Shown here: in pieces, positions 30,201 through 37,446 of the stretch
Position numbering within the stretch: the stretch's first letter is position 1
How the letters are laid out: the number at the start of each line of letters is the position of its first letter
NCBI RefSeq assembly: GCF_002245355.1
Contig: NZ_NOWF01000001.1
Coordinates: 186,001 to 250,000, forward strand
Direction: 5' to 3'
Length of the DNA stretch: 64,000 bases
DNA from: Paludifilum halophilum
GTDB lineage: Bacteria > Bacillota > Bacilli > Thermoactinomycetales > DSM-45169
The notes under the pieces: generated by a model
Database searches by the model: none
What the model saw: the letters and a program-made list of their open reading frames with translations, nothing else
What the model was told of the DNA's origin: nothing
Position numbers and translations under genes: made by a program

Positions 30201-30741
30201 CTTCCTCTCCCTCCACAGAATGAAGGACTTCATTGAGCCATTCTGAAACAGCAATATATTGTAATCCTTCTTCTTCATTTTCCCATTCCGAAGTGTTGTA
30301 CGCCCGAGCCAATTCGCGGAGAATATTTTTCGTTTCCAAGTCCGAACAGATCGCCGGCATCGACAAGATCAACACATGATGATTGGGAGTTTGGCGGATC
30401 AGTTGAGCCGACAACTGTTTTCCGCCCGGCTCTGACATCAATCGTCCGATTTCCGCCTTACTTCTTTCTGGGTCAACATTTCGTTCCTGTATCAAGATTT
30501 CTCTCTGTTCATCAATGATTTGGAGCGGATATTTCATTCCAGAAACTTTATGATAACCTGTACGCAGGCTTTCATGCTTCTGAACTAAACGGTTCAATGA
30601 CTCTTGAAGCCGTTTTCGATCCAGGTTTCCTTCAATGGAAACGGCTACTTTCATATGGAATGGATAATTCCGCTCCTTTGTTAATGTCCAAATTCGCTTT
30701 TGGATCGGAGAGAGATGAAATCCTTGCAGTTGAGTTTCCAT
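21235..30741 (-). CDS. three-module non-ribosomal peptide synthetase (C*-A-T / C-A-T / C-A-T)
   Basis: About 3168 aa in nine domains. The first condensation domain (residues about 5-420) has LSMPAICSD where HHxxxDG belongs, so it lacks the catalytic His pair. A1 (about 430-935; SGSTGKPKGV) has specificity residues read as DAWQFGLIQK, close to a glutamine code from memory. T1 has LGGHSLL near 970. C2 carries HHLICDL near 1160. A2 (about 1490-1990) reads DDVQISTIDK. T2 is near 2030. C3 has HHMISDG near 2225. A3 (about 2580-3060) reads DARHFSLMVK. T3 (HGGHSLL) is near 3100. There is no epimerase or thioesterase, so the chain must pass to another protein, probably the module at 32130. AGGAGG precedes ATG 30741. 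Confidence 0.95.
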   Translation of the reverse strand: METQLQGFHLSPIQKRIWTLTKERNYPFHMKVAVSIEGNLDRKRLQESLNRLVQKHESLRTGYHKVSGMKYPLQIIDEQREILIQERNVDPERSKAEIGRLMSEPGGKQLSAQLIRQTPNHHVLILSMPAICSDLETKNILRELARAYNTSEWENEEEGLQYIAVSEWLNEVLHSVEGEEGREYWDKIDYKPFLEASLPGEKSGGSLFEPSRISFPVGEQTRMRIDEISSSHHLTPWQIVLSAWMVWLRLLTDRKDVLVGTGLTGRTEEELADVIGSLSRYVPIQTRMDSKLSFDEVIEKIGKLTAEAEQLQESFNPEDGEDSRRFPFVFDAQDLTETHSSGEVSFSIRDQAGYLESFKIGLSFVKRQNGYFAEISYDSHVFTKEDIQTWGHQFLTLLDSGLEQPRLPIQQLKLMDEREQQQVLYGFNQTEVRYPRKKCLHQLFTEQAANTPDRLAVEMGSRSMTYKELDQRSNGLAAHLIRLGVQSGSIVGISINRSIEMVIGILGTLKAGAAYLPLDPGFPDSRIQSILKDTGADAVLTGKEWVHRFDGLVKQNVLLEESREWVQSSPPAVKVGLESPAYIIYTSGSTGKPKGVVVEHQSVYNHMNWMNQRFPLTREDRVLQKTSISFDASVWEFFAPLLSGACLVMAQPGIQTDPLSLANTVIRERISVLQVVPSMLRMLLEENRFQECRSLKRVFSGGEVLTAELKERFFHCLPDTDLINLYGPTETCIQVLYFECEKQGHKNVPIGTPVSNMQIFILDENQNPVPIGMTGEIHVSGPGVARGYLNRPDLTQEKFILHPFGSGRMYKTGDLGRWLPDGNVDFVERQDHQLKIRGFRVEPGEIESALTEHDSVRAAVVIGRGKPGQNMTLCAYVIAEGKTDACILKNYLSKWLPDYMIPSHVVFMDQFPVKLSGKVDRKALPEPRVVNVQANEEPATPMEVTVANIWSEVLGVDKVGANHHFFHLGGHSLLAVQVTTQARQHFGVNIPIQWIFDYPVLRDWSKKIEKQQRNGKTVKRPSLQALARRNQNIPLSFSQQGLWFIEQLDPGSPLYNVPRLYRLAGKLNRDVAEKSFFALANRHEILRVTFGEQDGSPAQVVNESSLPTVSFHLATSEEEARKQIDTEARAPFDLENGPLLRVNFFSLDNENHLMLVNMHHLICDLWSMDILIKEWLSFYESYQTGQPPSMESLPVQFTDYARLEKDLLASDEMERQLDFWKNKLSGELPTLTLFPDQSHHVTRSSRGKEERFRIPSDVVEKLQEVGGRRNATLYMTVMAAFQALLHRYSQQNDIVVGTPVAGRMDAETENLIGCFVNTIVIRTDHSGEPTFHTLLDRVKTEFLQAFDHQDVPFEKVVRALCPDRDQSHSPLFQVMLSFQSRPNSAKGIPGLKVKGNEYIHTGTSKFDLTLYIEFEEDGWVGYWEYRTDRFEEDAVKRMSDHFLNLLQAITDDPDQPINQMNMLTDAEKRQLLYNWNDTDVSFPSDTCLHELFEKQAGLTPNAVAAIYKDKEITYGQLEKESNRLAHFLRERGVRKDTCVGVYMERSLELVTALLGILKAGGAFLPLDTEAPNSRIMTILQDAKAPLCLTEEHLAKKLGVDLSVALVSLDSEKDVWKKYPDSRVQSEVSPDDLVSVYYTSGSTGQPKGVASAHRGWVNRMHWMQRQHQLQPGESVLQKTTLTFDDAAVEFFWPLMAGGRIALIEPGMHRDPRAILDAGIRYQVSVIQFVPSMLGMVIDTITEKDKQSLNRLRVVISSGEALHGDLVKRFLQYMPGKLFNTWGATEVSIDSTMHACSEQDVQDAVVSVGRPIDNNQVYVLDRNLQPVPLGVAGDLYIGGIGVARGYLNQPERTKHAFLDHPFRPGLPLYRTGDRGCFRKDGSIIFLGREDNQVKIRGMRVETGEIENTLLEHEAVKKAVVILREDQSVKRLVAYLVSTNGIPLDSGEIRMYLQDKLPEYMIPAYYMVLEHIPVNANGKVDQTALPAPDSSHLALQEDFMEPRTDTEKTLTKIWSELIGLDKIGIQDHFFKLGGHSLLAVQVISRIYEATGVRLPLRSIFEKPNIKNIAARIDQQKGRNHVPKDIEPTGQIANLPLSFAQQRLWFLHQLNPESSVYNMPKCYIIRGTLNLDALKDSLKQLIERHTILRTVFESDGEGYPVQSVLTQSELPLEYKDLSHLPPEEKEESLREIFHREARRPFQMTEGPLFRLQLLRCDEKEHRLIFNMHHMISDGWSIGIMIREISEIYSKICAGTNVNLPPLPVQYGDYALWQKEYLTDEALKNQLIYWKKQLGGEIPSLQLPVDTSSESSELQDQGNSRITYRLSEDLVQRLKEISHKEQATLFMTLLAAFKVLLHRITDQDDILVGTPIVNRDRRELESLIGLFLNTLVLRTDLSGNPSFTEQLQRVRTTSMDAYSHQEVPFERVVEEVQPERSLNRNPLFDVMINYITKEEIDDHLWNIPGADVEEQDFLEFESKFFMTLYIFEREQGLQLDLVYRSDKFSDSRMKEMLNQYQNLLDQIIQDPQQDIHSYTLVTRETEQMLPDPGAPIEEVDLQPVTKMFEDQVTCSPQRVAVIRGEDRWTYIQLKKHSDYLAWKLRKEGVQKGQIVAITGGKSFKLIASILAVWKRGGVFLPIDEKLPLKRKEQLLGEARADMLLDMSEDGIPDHEVPAIRVLRLEEDRSEELYSPDFDGMIDHPQPGDPAYIYFTSGTTGRPKGILGQHKGLSHFLDWQKEEFDIQPYDRFAQLTHISFDAFLRDVFLPLVSGATVCLPEEPVSYEADYILPWIQQENISVLHIVPSLIQSWLTDRVRPTPLPSLRYVFFSGEALTSSLIQRWRSKFLSDIQLINLYGPTETTMVKCFSRVPQKLLAGAQPLQQPMPQTQILILNRNDNLCGIGEVGEVVIRTPYRTKGYINHSRKNENSFVPNPFSSGPEEDLLYRTGDLGRYRPDGSIEILGRRDHQIKIRGVRVDLNEVVSTLHQHPQVAFCTVKLWKKEGESFLAAYVIPAEESFDETALRRYLGNRLPVAMIPSAFLHLEQMPVTSSGKVDYRRLPEPKKRTTTREYKAFSTPEEKMLLEIWSDVLPKEDISVDDNFFEHGGHSLLALQIISRIKNIFGIHLPLKCIFEAPTISELAAMIQKREESSQPSFPESEIKALRREQYQKSVFVKK

Positions 30742-30756
30742 CAACCTGCCTCCTTG

Positions 30757-31791
30757 TTACAAGTTCTCTGGAGTATACGGTTCCCCCATGGAAACCACCG
30801 TTTTTCGCTCTCCTTCAAAGGGGTTTCGCCCATGAGCCACCAGCATATTATCCAGCAGTAAAACATCTCCTTTTTTCCATTCAAAAGAAATCGTTTCCTG
30901 ATCATATGCCTTTCGAATATGTTCAGCATCGTCATAGTTGATGGGGGATCCGTCTCCGTAATAGGTATTGTAAGGAAGATTTTCGATACCCAGGCTCTCA
31001 GTAAGCATGTCCCGGACTTTTGGATCCAAACTCGATTCGTGCCAGAATGCAATATGATTAAACCACAGCCATTCACCCGTGTCCGGATGTTTTCTCACCG
31101 CTTTTCGGACTTGCTTGGTTTTTAAGTGAGATTCATCTTTCCACTCAAATTCAATCTCATTTTCTTTGCAGTATTGCTCCACTTTCTTCGGATTTTCTGT
31201 ATGAAACACATCTTGCCATTTCAATCCGAAACCGTCTCCGTAGTTACGCACCAACATCCAACCTTTTGCCGCGAATTTCTCCCGAAGATCTTTATCGATC
31301 CGGTGATAAACCCGACGTACATCTGCAATCGGAGTTTCCCCTCCTGTCTTTGCAGGAGCGATACTGCAGAAACATATTTTTTGGGGCCAAGTTGTTACAT
31401 AAGAAAGTTCATTATGCAGTGCAATATGCTGATCAGAAGGAAATTCGGTAGAGGTATACGTGTTTTCTGTTACTTTGGATCGAGGTGTAGCACCTTCTTT
31501 ATACTTCATCGGGACTTTAATATACTCTTTTGTCAATTCCTGAAATTGCTTTTGAGTTTGAATATTAAAGCCTCTAAAAAGAATACCGCCATGTTGACTT
31601 AATTTTTTTTCGATAAAATCTCTTTGGTTACTGATCCATTCCGTCAAATCAACATCCGGAATCCGGGGGGTGATCAGCATCGGCAATAAACCCGAGTCAA
31701 AAAGGTTTTCAACATGGATCATTTTCTTAGAATCCATCTGAATCGGAGTTGGTTTGACAAACTTTTTCCTATTCTTCCATGAAATCTTCAT
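30757..31791 (-). CDS. TauD/TfdA-family Fe(II)/2-oxoglutarate dioxygenase
   Basis: About 344 aa from ATG 31791, chosen because AAAGGAG lies seven bases upstream. The iron site is H-x-E in LHNELSY (about residue 126) with the distal His in LVAHGRNPF (about 319) and the 2-oxoglutarate Arg shortly after (GERKTVVS). H-x-E is found in amino-acid hydroxylases such as AsnO and VioC and in SyrP-like NRPS-associated members. Wedged between the two NRPS genes, it most likely hydroxylates a free amino acid or a carrier-bound aminoacyl group, probably at the beta carbon. The NRPS gene starts 16 bases after its stop. Confidence 0.9.
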   Translation of the reverse strand: MKISWKNRKKFVKPTPIQMDSKKMIHVENLFDSGLLPMLITPRIPDVDLTEWISNQRDFIEKKLSQHGGILFRGFNIQTQKQFQELTKEYIKVPMKYKEGATPRSKVTENTYTSTEFPSDQHIALHNELSYVTTWPQKICFCSIAPAKTGGETPIADVRRVYHRIDKDLREKFAAKGWMLVRNYGDGFGLKWQDVFHTENPKKVEQYCKENEIEFEWKDESHLKTKQVRKAVRKHPDTGEWLWFNHIAFWHESSLDPKVRDMLTESLGIENLPYNTYYGDGSPINYDDAEHIRKAYDQETISFEWKKGDVLLLDNMLVAHGRNPFEGERKTVVSMGEPYTPENL

Positions 31792-32129
31792 CGATCGGCT
31801 CCTTTTCTCATTTTTGATTCTAAAATGACGGTAAATCGAATATGAAAACTCCTCTGGTCCAGGAGTCAACTTCTCAACCTGCACAAAGGAGTTTTCCGCT
31901 AATAATAATGACGCCCATTTTTGGGATATCCATTCTGCGTGGCTTAACTCAAGGTCAACCACCTTTACTCTGTCTATAGATGTAAAACATAGAATTCAAA
32001 GCCATCATAAAACATATTTTTTTGATCAACCACCGTATTCTCCGCAACTTTCATGGATCGGAGAATAACCGATATTCCCATGCAGTGAGGCTTGTCTTCT
32101 TCTTTCTGGTATGAGTGAAAAGTTACTTC
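31792..32129 (-). other. gene-free gap with an open frame leading into the dioxygenase
   Basis: The dioxygenase frame stays open upstream to about 31998, giving 57 extra codons from a GTG (VDLELSHAEWISQKWASLLL). There is no good ribosome site at that GTG, and family members do not need the extension, so I treat it as untranslated or a remnant. The rest of the gap shows no gene. Confidence 0.4.
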
Positions 32130-35100
32130 TCAGCTTTTTACTTCCGTTGGCATCAGGACCTGTCGGATTAGTTCTCCTAAATATTGCACATGAGGAGGGT
32201 CTACTAAGTTATGGTGATGGCCCTGGATGGAATACTTTCGGACTTGACCGGTGGTTCGTTTGTACCAAGGAGAAGAGTCTACCAAAGGAACCGGATCCTG
32301 TTGTGATACTTCATTCACTAAAAACAAATGCAAGTCAGTCTGAATCGGTTCCTTGACTACATAATTAAGGGCGGCAGTACGATTGGCCATCATGATATCG
32401 AGGTATCTTTTAACGGTCGATATATCTGCACTCAAAGGCAACACTTGACGTTCCTGTGCTTGACGCAGAACTTTTAACAGTTGTTGGTCTCGATCCAATC
32501 CTTCCAGTTCGTTTTTGTCCATTCCGAGCTTTTCTGCCCAGGCCACCAATGAATCCCGGTTTTGTATAACAGAAAGGGAGTCCTTCTCTCGACTGTCGAT
32601 TGGGTGGGCATCTAACAGACCTAGAAATTGCACCTTTTCTCCCATCTTTTCCAACCGTCGGGTCATCTCGTAAGCCATCGTCGCTCCAAAAGACCAGCCC
32701 AGCAGTCGATAAGGACCTTTAGGCAATTTTCGACGCATCTGTTCCACATAAAGATCCGCCATCTCGGAAATGTCGGTTAAGGGAGGATCCTCCGATTCGT
32801 ACCCCATCGCTTGAATACCGTACACCGTTTGATGCTCCCCAAGCGCTTTAGCCAAATGGTAATAGCATAAAACCCCGCCCCCGCCAGGGTGAACCATTAC
32901 AAAAGGCACTTCGGTACCCTTCCCTTGTCGAATACAAACCAACAGATCATTAGAGGTGGGAGTCTCGTTCCGGATATGATCGCATATCTCCATTACCGTG
33001 GATTTTTGAAACAACGTGGAAAGGGGTAATTCTACTCCGAATGTTTCATTAATCGCATCCAACAGCTCAACTGCTTTTAAGGAATACCCGCCTATGTCGA
33101 AAAAATTATCGGTTAATCCGATATTTTGGGTTTGAAGCACCTCTTCCCACAGGTTAACCATTTTCAGTTCTATTCGATCTCGAGCAGCTAAATTTAGTTC
33201 CGAGTTCCGGGATAATTCCGGAGAGGGAAACGCCTTATAATTTATCTTTTTACTACTTTCATGGACAGGGAAAGCATCCATCCAGATAAAATAGCTTGGT
33301 AACATGAAGGTCGGCAGATGTTCTCCCAGATATAATCGAATATCCGTTGTCGCCACTGGTTTTTTGCTGGGAATCATATATGCCACCAAACTGGCTTCAT
33401 TGGATTCATCTTTTCGAACCAACACCTTCGCCTTTTTCACGGACAGATGTTGTCTTAACAGTCTTTCGATTTCCTGGAGTTCAACACGAACCCCCCGTAT
33501 TTTGACCTGATGATCGATCCGTTCTAGGAATTCCAAACTTCTATCCTCCCTATAACGAACCCAGTCCCCGGTCTTATACAGGCGTGCACTGGGATGTTTT
33601 GAGAAGGGATGAGGAATAAAAGCTTTTTTTGTTAAATCCGGTCGATTGAGATAGCCTTTGGCTAGTGTCGGACCCCCAATATACAATTCACCTGGTACTC
33701 CCGTGGGGACTGGTTGGCGATTCCGATCCAGCACGTAAATATCCGCATAAGGAGCCGGATACCCAATCGGAACTCGGCCCTCTATCTTTTCTACATCACA
33801 ATCCCAAGTCGTTACATCAATGCAACTTTCTGTGGGGCCATACCGATTTACCAATTTGATGTTCATCTTGGAGAAGAACTTTTTTACCAGTTCCGGAGCT
33901 AAAGGTTCCCCTCCGACTAAAACTTCCCTCAAGCTGGTGCATTCAGAAAAAGAAGGAACATCCAGCAATCGATCCAGTATCGTTGGGACTAATATAAGAC
34001 GAGTGACATCTTCATCTTGGATGATCTCCACCTGCTTGTCAGGTCGCAATTCTACCTCCGGCGGTCCGACTATCACCCGGCCGCCCCAAAGAAGCGGCAG
34101 GCACATCTCTAGTAGACAAGGATCAAAGCTAACCGAAGTTTTAAAAAACACCCCGTCTCCTTCTTCCAAAGGAAATTCGCGATATTGCCATATCATCTGG
34201 TGCATTAGGGCGCGATGGATCATACTAACTCCTTTAGGCCTTCCTGTAGAACCGGACGTAAAGAAGACATAGGCCAAGTGGTCCAAGCTCCAGTCTTGGC
34301 TTAATATCCCGTTCTCCGTTTCTTCCTGAGCAACGGCATCCCATTCCTCATCGACAAAGAGAAACGGAACATTTACCTGAGGAAAAAGAGACTCGCTCAT
34401 CTTTCGGGTAGTCACCAAAAGCGACATCCCAGAATCTTCTGCAATCATGGCGATCCGTTCTCTTGGGTAGGATGGATCCAGAGGGAGATAGGCACCGCCT
34501 GCCTTCCAAATAGCAAAAAGACTGATGATTGATTCCCAGGATCGTTCCAGATAAACACCTACCAACACGCCGGGGGCGACCTCTTTTTTCTTTAAATAAT
34601 GGGCAAGCTGGTTCACCCGTTGATTCAATTCATAGTAGGTAAGACTTCCCTGGTCCCCAGTTATGGCAATAGCTTCGGGCGTCCGTTCCGTCTGTTCCTG
34701 AAGGAGTCGATGTGGCAATTTGATATCCTTATATTGGAAATTAGCCTTATCCTGCTCTTTCATCAACAGTTGCTGTTCTTTCTCAGTTAAGATGGGCAGT
34801 TTTGAAATGGGAAGATCCGGATCATTTAAGGCATTTCTCAGTAATAATATGAGATGCTCAACCATGTTTAAGATACTTTCCCGACGGAACAAGCCGGTAT
34901 TATACTCCAACTCTCCCATAATGGAACCTTTTTTCTTATTAAAACGCAATCCAATGTCAAATTTGGACGTTCCATTATCGATCTCCAGGGAATCTATTTT
35001 GATTCCGGGGGCCAGTTTCTCTTGTTGATCGGATTCATCTCCATAAGCGAACATCACTTGAAAAAAGGGATTGTGATTGATCATCCGTTCCGGTTTCAAA

Positions 35101-36146
35101 TGTTCCACCAGTTTGCCGAAAGGAACATCATGTTGAACGGCATCAAGAAACTCCTTTCGAACAGATCGAATTAATTCACGAAAACTGAACGATCCTGAGA
35201 CATTCGTCCGTATAACCAACTGATTGACAAAATATCCAATCATCTTTTCCAGCTCACTGCGGTTCCGACTTGTCACAGCAACACCAGAAGTTAGATCGGT
35301 TTGGCCCGTATAACGGTGGAGAAACACCTTAAACCCGGCCAAAAGCACCATAAAAAGAGAAGCTCCCTCTTTTTCACCCAACTCCTTCAACTTTTTTGCG
35401 ACGGACTCCGGAAGTGCGAAAGTTTCAATAGATCCTGAGAAGCTTTGCTTTCCCGAATGGGGATAGTCGGTCGGCAATTCCAGACGAGGAGGATCCGGCT
35501 TCAATTTTTTCTCCCAATAGGAAAGACGGTATTCAAATTCCTTTTTGTTCATCTCTTCCTTTTGCCAGTGCGCAAAGTCTGCATATTGAAGAGTCAATTC
35601 CGGAAGCGGAGAAGGTTCCCCCCGAAAGTAAGCCTTGTACAGTTCCGCCAGCTCGCTTGTGAAAAGCCCCACCGACCACCCGTCAAATACGATATGGTGT
35701 ACATTGAATATGAACAGGTGATCGTCAGCATCCAAACGAACCAGTTTAACTCGGAACAAAGGACCTTCCGTAAGGTTAAAGGGGCGGCTTCCCTCTTCTT
35801 TCGCTTCCTGCATCCCATGGTTAAATCGATCCTGAGAAGGCGCGGACGTTAAATCAACCAACGGGAGCGATATAATAAAAGGTGGCCATACCACTTGCAT
35901 AGGCTTACCATTCTGTTTGGTGAAAGTTGTACGAAGTGTTTCATGACGCCGGATCAGTTCGTTCAAGCAATCTTTCAATATTTCGGAATCCAACAATCCC
36001 GTCACCCGGTAACCAAATACCAGATTGTAGACAGGGTTATTCGGCTCCAGTTGATCAAAAAACCACAACTGCTCTTGTCCATACGAAGCGGGCAATACAA
36101 AAACATTTTGTTGAACATCCCCGCTCCCTGCTGAAAAGGTATTCAT
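32130..36146 (-). CDS. single-module NRPS with thioesterase (C-A-T-TE)
   Basis: About 1338 aa from ATG 36146 (AGGAGG upstream). The C domain has the intact HHIVFDG motif near residue 152. The A domain (SGSTGRPKGV near 635) gives specificity residues read as DPLILGRIDK, a code I do not recognise. Its A10 motif is SSKKINYKAF with the Lys kept. The carrier motif is IGGYSLK near 1020. A type I thioesterase follows, with Ser in GWSFGA (about 1152), Asp in LLDAHP and His in GHHHNLVDP. The TE should release or cyclise the finished chain, making this the last module although the gene is first in transcription order. Confidence 0.95.
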   Translation of the reverse strand: MNTFSAGSGDVQQNVFVLPASYGQEQLWFFDQLEPNNPVYNLVFGYRVTGLLDSEILKDCLNELIRRHETLRTTFTKQNGKPMQVVWPPFIISLPLVDLTSAPSQDRFNHGMQEAKEEGSRPFNLTEGPLFRVKLVRLDADDHLFIFNVHHIVFDGWSVGLFTSELAELYKAYFRGEPSPLPELTLQYADFAHWQKEEMNKKEFEYRLSYWEKKLKPDPPRLELPTDYPHSGKQSFSGSIETFALPESVAKKLKELGEKEGASLFMVLLAGFKVFLHRYTGQTDLTSGVAVTSRNRSELEKMIGYFVNQLVIRTNVSGSFSFRELIRSVRKEFLDAVQHDVPFGKLVEHLKPERMINHNPFFQVMFAYGDESDQQEKLAPGIKIDSLEIDNGTSKFDIGLRFNKKKGSIMGELEYNTGLFRRESILNMVEHLILLLRNALNDPDLPISKLPILTEKEQQLLMKEQDKANFQYKDIKLPHRLLQEQTERTPEAIAITGDQGSLTYYELNQRVNQLAHYLKKKEVAPGVLVGVYLERSWESIISLFAIWKAGGAYLPLDPSYPRERIAMIAEDSGMSLLVTTRKMSESLFPQVNVPFLFVDEEWDAVAQEETENGILSQDWSLDHLAYVFFTSGSTGRPKGVSMIHRALMHQMIWQYREFPLEEGDGVFFKTSVSFDPCLLEMCLPLLWGGRVIVGPPEVELRPDKQVEIIQDEDVTRLILVPTILDRLLDVPSFSECTSLREVLVGGEPLAPELVKKFFSKMNIKLVNRYGPTESCIDVTTWDCDVEKIEGRVPIGYPAPYADIYVLDRNRQPVPTGVPGELYIGGPTLAKGYLNRPDLTKKAFIPHPFSKHPSARLYKTGDWVRYREDRSLEFLERIDHQVKIRGVRVELQEIERLLRQHLSVKKAKVLVRKDESNEASLVAYMIPSKKPVATTDIRLYLGEHLPTFMLPSYFIWMDAFPVHESSKKINYKAFPSPELSRNSELNLAARDRIELKMVNLWEEVLQTQNIGLTDNFFDIGGYSLKAVELLDAINETFGVELPLSTLFQKSTVMEICDHIRNETPTSNDLLVCIRQGKGTEVPFVMVHPGGGGVLCYYHLAKALGEHQTVYGIQAMGYESEDPPLTDISEMADLYVEQMRRKLPKGPYRLLGWSFGATMAYEMTRRLEKMGEKVQFLGLLDAHPIDSREKDSLSVIQNRDSLVAWAEKLGMDKNELEGLDRDQQLLKVLRQAQERQVLPLSADISTVKRYLDIMMANRTAALNYVVKEPIQTDLHLFLVNEVSQQDPVPLVDSSPWYKRTTGQVRKYSIQGHHHNLVDPPHVQYLGELIRQVLMPTEVKS

Positions 36147-36335
36147 ATGAAACCTCCTAGATGGAATGTATACCGGCATAGCTGATCTTCAAACATGACC
36201 GCCTTTCCCCACTTTCGATTATAAAAAAATATAGCAAAAAAAGTATTAAGTGTTTTACGCAAAAATACTCTGAATGGATCGATAACCTCTCCCCCATCAA
36301 ACTCGAGAGTCAGCCATTCGACTAAAAATAAAAAT

Positions 36336-36355
36336 AGGGAACCTGAAGGTTCCCT
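36336..36355 (-). terminator. terminator of the lipoprotein gene
   Basis: A 9-bp perfect stem (36336-36344 with 36347-36355) followed on the minus strand by a T-rich stretch. The 190 bases to the NRPS start contain a plausible -10 (TATAAT on the minus strand at 36218-36223). Confidence 0.65.
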
Positions 36356-36397
36356 CCGATTTCGCCCAAACTAGAAACACCCGGAATGGTTTTGTTT

Positions 36398-37144
36398 TTA
36401 TGGTGTAACAGAGATATTGCCTGAGGTTGTTTCCAGTTGAACATGGTGAGTTCCCTCGCCGATGGTTCCCGATTCTTCACTCCCGCTCATCGGAAAATCG
36501 ATTTTTCTGTTTCCGGAAGTTGTAGCGGTTTCCAGTGTCAGATCCGGACTTTCATCATTAAGACTCAGATCAATATTTCCGCTTGAACTCGACAGATTTG
36601 CATCTGTGGCAAACTTCTCAAACGCAATGGATATACTTCCACTGGTACTGCTGCCATTAATTCGATTTGCGGTAATTCCGCCCCCATTCACATCGCTTGC
36701 TGAGGCGGAGAAATCGATTTGGTTCAGATTGAGATTTCGAAGCTGAACATTTCCTGAGGATCCCTCAAGCTTCAGATCTTGTTTGTGATTATTTGGAATC
36801 TTAACTGTCATTTTGGGAGGGTCACTGGAATAACCGCCGAGCTTTATAAAGCCTATTTGAAGACCGCCCCTTTCAGTCGCTATATCCACGTGATCTCCTC
36901 TCCGATTCATGGAAAGCTTTGGACCTCGTTCAAAAGTATCAAATACTACTTCCAATTGGCTTGAAGATCCACCTTCAACGACGACATCAACACTTCCATA
37001 ATCCACTGAAATACCCTTAACGCCGCTTGCGTCCAATGAATCCTCTTCGGTCGTGGGATCCCCTTTGACGAGGGCGCATCCGGATATCATAAGTATCATC
37101 ATAAAAAAGAAAAGAACAGGAAAAATGATCTTTTTTTTGTTCAT
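36398..37144 (-). CDS. DUF4097-like surface lipoprotein
   Basis: A 248-aa protein with a lipoprotein signal (MNKKK, hydrophobic core, lipobox MISGC with Cys23), so it is probably anchored outside the membrane. The rest is a repetitive beta-helix-like array typical of the DUF4097/DUF2807 adhesin-like family (KLEGSSGNVQLRNLNLNQID, LSSSSGNIDLSLNDES, TTSGNISVTP). No enzymatic motif is present. It has its own promoter region with two TACTSRGTA-like elements at 37243-37266 and its own terminator, so it appears to be a separate unit between the NRPS genes and the protease. It could be an envelope-stress target. Confidence 0.85.
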   Translation of the reverse strand: MNKKKIIFPVLFFFMMILMISGCALVKGDPTTEEDSLDASGVKGISVDYGSVDVVVEGGSSSQLEVVFDTFERGPKLSMNRRGDHVDIATERGGLQIGFIKLGGYSSDPPKMTVKIPNNHKQDLKLEGSSGNVQLRNLNLNQIDFSASASDVNGGGITANRINGSSTSGSISIAFEKFATDANLSSSSGNIDLSLNDESPDLTLETATTSGNRKIDFPMSGSEESGTIGEGTHHVQLETTSGNISVTP

Positions 37145-37242
37145 TGATGTTCACCTCTATAATTAATCCTTCTGACGTCTGTTGGAGTCAAACGGGCGGT
37201 TCCATAAAAAATATTGCCCACCTGTCCCCCCTTTTTTATATA

Positions 37243-37266
37243 TACTGAGTAGTTACATACCGAGTA
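37243..37266 (-). promoter_or_regulatory. paired TACTCRRTA elements upstream of the lipoprotein gene
   Basis: On the minus strand TACTCGGTA and TACTCAGTA occur in tandem, 15 bases apart start to start, followed by TATATA. Related elements occur at 46638-46659 and 47571. This is likely an operator or activator site of a regulator not identified here. Confidence 0.45.
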
Positions 37267-37305
37267 TATTCTTAATCCCTTAAAAAAGCAACCTAATTCT
37301 GGTTA

Positions 37306-37346
37306 AGAAAAAAGAGTAAGATTGTAAGTATCTTACTCTTTTTTCT
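37306..37346 (-). terminator. bidirectional terminator
   Basis: A perfect 17-bp stem (37306-37322 with 37330-37346) with A6 and T6 tracts in its arms. It lies beyond the protease stop. A second, smaller stem overlaps the protease stop (37415-37458). Confidence 0.8.
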
Positions 37347-37446
37347 GAAGTTTATCTTATTTGTAATACAAACCGATTTGTGATAATTGAATTGGGGTAT
37401 GAGTTTTCATGTAAGAAAAACACCAGAATGGTTATAGAGAATATCT

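Noticed and set aside
31792-31962. 57-residue N-terminal extension of the dioxygenase
   Set aside because: The internal ATG at 31791 has an excellent ribosome site and family members start there; the GTG at 31962 has none.
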